A stretch of DNA of 34,478 nucleotides from Nonomuraea deserti (GTDB lineage Bacteria; Actinomycetota; Actinomycetes; Streptosporangiales; Streptosporangiaceae), in the NCBI RefSeq assembly GCF_004348685.1, contig NZ_SMKO01000097.1, positions 1 through 34,478 on the forward strand, in the 5' to 3' direction. Below the pieces are notes generated by a model. The model was not told the origin of the DNA. It saw only the letters and a program-made list of their open reading frames with translations, and searched no databases. This document shows, piece by piece, positions 31,207 through 34,478 of the stretch. The translations under genes and the position numbers were made by a program. Positions within the stretch are counted from its first letter, which is position 1. Every line of letters starts with the position of its first letter.

Positions 31207-31228
31207 GAGCAGCACGAACGTGCCGCTC
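31207..31228. promoter_or_regulatory. Dyad upstream of the MFS exporter
   Basis: GAGC-A-GCACG-AA-CGTGC-C-GCTC matches its own complement at 9 of 11 base pairs. It lies 30 bp upstream of the exporter start, a typical position for a TetR- or MarR-type repressor site. Confidence 0.5.
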
Positions 31229-31429
31229 CGGTAAGATCCGGGAGCGACGGACCGTCCAACAGAAGTGAGACGAACGCCCCGCCGCTAGCGGAGCGTCCTC
31301 GTCACTGCGGCACAGGCGGCCGCACACGAAGCAGCAGACATGCCACCGATGTTACCGGGGCCGACGGCGGCCCGCGTTCTGGGTCCTGTCCGAGGCCGAG
31401 GGCAACGAGGTGTGCGTGTGCACCTGGCA

Positions 31430-31720
31430 GGGCCGCGATCAGCCACCATGATCACCGCCGCGACCAGCATCGCAGGCAAGCCGGCAAGGCGACGCCTCCA
31501 GGAGCGGGGCGGCTCGGGCGCGGTCCGCTCATTCCTCGATCCGCCCGGGACCGTACCGGCGGCGGGTCCGCGGCGCCGTGCCGGGCTCCTGCGTGGTGAT
31601 CGCGGCCAGCAGCGCCCGCGCCGCCGCGCCGGACGGCTCACCTCCCTGGCCGCCGGGTTCGACCCGGGCCAGCGGTTTGATCGCCTCGATCTCGTCAATG
31701 TTCTTCACGGTTTTCCTCAC
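31430..31720 (-). pseudogene. Truncated membrane partner of the sigma factor (CU044_5270-like)
   Basis: A GTG start at 31720 overlaps the sigma-factor stop as GTGA. The product MRKTVKNIDEIEAIKPLARV with EPGGQGG and ARALLAAITTQEPG matches the N-terminus of proteins commonly encoded after actinobacterial ECF sigma genes (CU044_5270 type, recalled). The frame stops at 31529, but a shifted frame carries the expected transmembrane stretch (RRLAGLPAMLVAAVIMVAD) at about 31430-31490. A frameshift near 31555 is the simplest explanation. The extracytoplasmic domain is not recognisable, so the gene is broken or truncated. In intact form it would probably be a membrane anti-sigma-like or sensor partner. 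Confidence 0.65.
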
Positions 31721-32266
31721 AGCGGCCTCTTCGCCGGGACCATCCGGGTCTCTGCGGTAACGTGCACGCCTGCCGCGGCAAGCGCGCGGGACAGGCGCCG
31801 GCGGGCGCGGCGCAGCCTGATGCGTACGGCGTTACGCGACAGGCCCAGCGCCTTGGCGATCTCGTCGCGCTCCAGGCCCTCCCAGGCGATCAGGGACAGC
31901 AGCTCCCGGTCGTCGTCGGGCAGGCTCCTGAACGCCCGGCCGATCGCGTCCAGCTCGACCTCGGTGTCGGGGGAGTGCCCGTACAGATCGGCAAGCTCGG
32001 CGTCGAGCTCGGCCGTACGCGTCCGGCGGCGGTTGGCGCGCGGAAGTGGTTGGCCAGGACCTTGCGCGCCACGCCGTACAACCAGAGAGCGTGGCCTCGG
32101 TGTCGTCCGGCAGCTCATCCACCCGGCGCCAGGCGACGGTGAAGGTCCCCGCCACCACGTCGGCGGCGTCCTGCGGCGAGTCGCAGCGGCGCGCGACGTA
32201 GGCCGTGATCTGGCCGTAAGCCCGGTTGTAGGCGGCCTCGAACTTGGCCGGCCGCTCGTCATCCAC
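31717..32266 (-). pseudogene. ECF sigma factor with two frameshifts
   Basis: Region 2 is encoded from GTG 32266: RPAKFEAAYNRAYGQITAYV with DSPQDAADVVAGTFTVAWRR. LYGVARKVLANHFR follows in a second frame, and region 4 in a third: ELDAIGRAFRSLPDDDRELL, then GLERDEIAKALGLSRNAVRI with RLRRARRRL. The sequence around 32090 has an extra CT (CTCTCTGG where CTCTGG fits), and near 32045 one base is missing or two are extra. The shifts do not cancel. As written, no full sigma factor can be made; the two lesions within 50 bp could also be sequencing errors. It is translationally coupled to the next gene (GTGA). Confidence 0.85.
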
Positions 32267-32669
32267 AGGCGGTCCCCATGGCGAATCTCCTCATAGGCTC
32301 ATCGACTCGGACACCTCTGCCTATCTGCGCGCCTACCCGATCATTTCGTTCGGGCCGCATCCGGGTTCTCGGACAGCGGCTCCCCGCCCGCCCACGCCCC
32401 CTCACGGCCGGGCGGTGGGATGCCCTGGCCGTCAGTACGCGGCCGGTCACCGGCCACGCGTGATGGCTGGACGGGAAAGCACCTCCGTCCAGGGCCTTTC
32501 AGACGCGGTTGATCGCCGAGACCTTGACGCCGATTACGGAGACCTTGGGGGCATCTTGGGGCGCCACTCAGGCCCTCAATGGAGGCCGATAGGCCGAGTA
32601 CGCGTACTTTGAGTCATATGTGGTGCATTGAAGCCCTGTCGGACCTGCGGGGCGGAAGCCGGGCGGGCC
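32267..32669. other. 403-bp gap before the SpoIIE phosphatase gene
   Basis: No gene is recognised. It contains the perfect 12-bp palindrome AGTACGCGTACT at 32597-32608, about 60 bp before the phosphatase start, and two copies of GAGACCTTG (at about 32518 and 32541). Promoters of the divergent sigma gene and the phosphatase must lie here, but no clear -35/-10 pair stands out. Confidence 0.45.
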
Positions 32670-34478
32670 GTGGCAGGATCGCGGGATAGCTCCTCACATC
32701 GAGGCGCGGCGACTGAGTCGTCTCGCCTGGACGATCTGCTGATCGGAGCCGTGTTCGGCGCCGGGGCACACTTCGGCATCGTGTACGTCCTGGATGCGCA
32801 CCGTCAGCTCCTGCAGATGGAGACGACGATCGGTCTGCCCGTCGCGCTCACCCGAACCTGGTCCAGGGTCAGGACGAACGATCCCGTACTGGTCGCGGCC
32901 TCCGTGCGGGAGCGACGGCTGATCTGGCTCAGCGACCGGGTGGCCCTGGCCCGTGAGTTCCCGGCGGCGACACTGGCGCTTCCCTACCACTTCGCAGTGG
33001 CGGCCTCGCCGATCTGCTCCGGCGGCACGGTCTGGGGAGGACTCATCCTGGGATGGCCCACGGGAGGCGAGTCCAGGCTCACCCGGGGGCAACTCGACGT
33101 CATCGACGACAGCTGCGGCAGAATGGGCCGCCTGCTGCGCCGGGCGAGTGAACGGGCCCGGCCCCTCACCCCGGCGCCCCGACCCCGGATCCTGGACCCG
33201 CTCCGCTCCCACCGGCCGGGGCCGCATGCCGGCCTGACCGCGCTCGCCTGCCTCAACTGCCTGCCCGAGGGCTACTGTCACCTGGACGCGCACGCGCGGG
33301 TGACCCTTGTCAGCGCGCCGGCCGCCGAGCTGCTCGCCGCGAATCCGTCCGAGATGATCGGGCAGCGCCTGTGCAAGGCGCTGCCGTGGCTGGATGACCC
33401 GGTCTACGAGGACCGCTACCGGGACGCGATCGTCAGCCACCGGGCCACCCGGTTCACCGCCCGCCACCCTGACGGGCGGGAGCTGTCGTTCCAGTGCTAT
33501 CCGAGCCTGCCCGGCATCACCATCCGGATCACGCCCGCCACCACTCCCGAGGCCCGCGCCGAAGACACCGATCGGCGTACGGGGATGGTCGGGCTGCACG
33601 ACATGTTGTACCTGGCGACCCGCCTGGCACGGGCGGCGACCGCGCAGGACGTGGTCGACCTGGTGTCCGACCACGTCATGCCGGTGTGCGAGGTCCAGGC
33701 GATGGCCATCCTCGTCTGGGAGAGCGGCCGGATGCGCGTGGTCGCCTCGCGCGGCTACAGCAGTCAGGGCCTGGAGGGGTTCAACGGCCGCCCAGTGGTC
33801 CAGCCGGTCCGCTGGGCACGCGGTTACGACGAGGGCAGAGCGGCGTTCTACGCCAGCTGGGACGAGTTCCGCCAGACCTATCCCACCGCCGTCCGCATCG
33901 ACAACATGGGCGCCTGGGCCCTCCTGCCACTGGTGGCATCAGGGCGATCCATCGGCACATGCGTTCTCGCCTACGACCGTCCCCACCAGTTCAGCGACAG
34001 CGAGCAGGCCATGCTCACCGAACTCGGCGGGCTGATCACCCAGGCGTTCGAGCGCGCCTGGCTGTATGACGCCAAACATCAGCTCGCCCAGTCCCTGCAG
34101 GCATGCCTGCTGCCGCAGAAACTCCCCGAGATCCACGGCCTGGAAGTGGCCGCCCGGTATCTGCCCGCCACCCCCGGCATGGACATCGGCGGCGACTTCT
34201 ACGACCTGATCCGCCTCAGCGACACCGAGGTCGCGGCCGTCATCGGAGACGTGCAAGGTCACGACACGACCGCCGCCGCGCTCATGGGCCAGGTACGCAC
34301 CGCCATCCACACGCACGCCACCGCCGGCGCCGCCTGCGGCGACGTGCTCACGTACACCAACCGCCTGATGACGGAACTGGCTCCCGCCCGCTTCACGAGC
34401 TGCCTCTACCTCACACTCGACCTGGAACGGCACACCGCATGTGTGGCCAGCGCCGGCCACCCCCCGCCCCTGCTCAGC
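32670..34478 (+). CDS. GAF-PAS-GAF-SpoIIE (PP2C) protein phosphatase, 3' partial
   Basis: 603 codons, running off the right edge. The order is an N-terminal GAF-like domain (FGAGAHFGIVYVLDAHRQLL, residues about 30-165), a PAS-like domain (ARVTLVSAPAAELLAANPSE, about 205-290), a GAF domain (YLATRLARAATAQDVVDLVS to LTELGGLITQAF, about 310-455), then a SpoIIE/RsbU-type PP2C phosphatase. The phosphatase motifs are LQACLLPQKLPEIHGLEVAA, the metal-binding GGDFYDL, GDVQGHDTTAAALMGQVRTA and GHPPPLL. Such proteins dephosphorylate anti-sigma-factor antagonists in partner-switching stress pathways. No ATG fits; I chose GTG 32670, and TTG 32628 is possible. A C-terminal kinase-like ATPase domain may follow outside the window. 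Confidence 0.9.
   Translation, partial: MAGSRDSSSHRGAATESSRLDDLLIGAVFGAGAHFGIVYVLDAHRQLLQMETTIGLPVALTRTWSRVRTNDPVLVAASVRERRLIWLSDRVALAREFPAATLALPYHFAVAASPICSGGTVWGGLILGWPTGGESRLTRGQLDVIDDSCGRMGRLLRRASERARPLTPAPRPRILDPLRSHRPGPHAGLTALACLNCLPEGYCHLDAHARVTLVSAPAAELLAANPSEMIGQRLCKALPWLDDPVYEDRYRDAIVSHRATRFTARHPDGRELSFQCYPSLPGITIRITPATTPEARAEDTDRRTGMVGLHDMLYLATRLARAATAQDVVDLVSDHVMPVCEVQAMAILVWESGRMRVVASRGYSSQGLEGFNGRPVVQPVRWARGYDEGRAAFYASWDEFRQTYPTAVRIDNMGAWALLPLVASGRSIGTCVLAYDRPHQFSDSEQAMLTELGGLITQAFERAWLYDAKHQLAQSLQACLLPQKLPEIHGLEVAARYLPATPGMDIGGDFYDLIRLSDTEVAAVIGDVQGHDTTAAALMGQVRTAIHTHATAGAACGDVLTYTNRLMTELAPARFTSCLYLTLDLERHTACVASAGHPPPLLS

Overview
This is a GC-rich (about 70%) chromosomal stretch from a filamentous-type actinomycete. 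The evidence is the codon usage, the many TetR/MarR/LuxR/ECF regulators, GTG starts, apparently leaderless promoters, secreted hydrolases and a GAF/PAS/SpoIIE phosphatase. Streptosporangiales (for example Nonomuraea) is my best guess, but it is an inference and not proven. The first 20 bases match the Tn5/Nextera mosaic end with one mismatch, so the left edge is probably an untrimmed contig end of a draft assembly. That matters because several genes here carry single frameshifts.

Layout. 1-4.4 kb: the last codons of an upstream gene, a DUF4166 protein and a TetR regulator in an overlapping operon, a wrecked sigma-factor gene, a second TetR, and a secreted tannase/3HB-oligomer-hydrolase-like esterase with a TetR-like palindrome in its promoter region. 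4.4-7.9 kb: a LysR regulator divergent from a family III CoA-transferase and an SLC13/MatC-like permease, which looks like an organic-acid uptake and activation module. 8-10 kb: a metallo-beta-lactamase-fold hydrolase divergent from an AraC regulator. 9.9-11.5 kb: a secreted PL1 pectate lyase with a discoidin-like C-terminal domain, and a LacI-type operator inside its promoter. 11.9-14 kb: a GNAT acetyltransferase, then a CGNR zinc-finger regulator divergent from an Asp-nucleophile alpha/beta hydrolase. The gap between that pair holds four GGTTAG boxes exactly 24 bp apart in alternating orientation.

14.4-16.6 kb: a membrane-anchored glutaredoxin, an antibiotic-biosynthesis-monooxygenase fold protein, and an imine-reductase-like enzyme divergent from an HxlR regulator. 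16.7-19.7 kb: a minus-strand run of haloalkane dehalogenase, zinc-free quinone-oxidoreductase-type enzyme and MarR-like protein, divergent from a second MarR gene; two TAGACAG-N4-CTG operators lie between them. 19.7-21.9 kb: a DUF4260 membrane protein, a SAM methyltransferase, and remnants of an aminoglycoside-nucleotidyltransferase-like gene and an unrecognised gene. 22-24.9 kb: a large HTH-ATPase-TPR regulator split by one frameshift. 25-26.7 kb: a G-rich tandem repeat, two VOC/glyoxalase proteins and a broken DUF1801 gene. 26.6-29.5 kb: a secreted trypsin-like protease with an altered oxyanion residue, and a NarL-type two-component system. 29.5-31.2 kb: an IS630 transposase tail and an MFS exporter. 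31.4-32.3 kb: a frameshifted ECF sigma gene with a coupled broken partner. 32.7 kb to the right edge: a GAF-PAS-GAF-SpoIIE phosphatase running off the window.

Most of the window is regulator/enzyme pairs, mostly divergent, each with its own small palindrome. I found no defence island, CRISPR array, tRNA, rRNA or biosynthetic mega-cluster. The most distinctive signals are the phased GGTTAG array, the paired MarR operators, the two-palindrome pectate-lyase promoter and the clustering of decayed genes.
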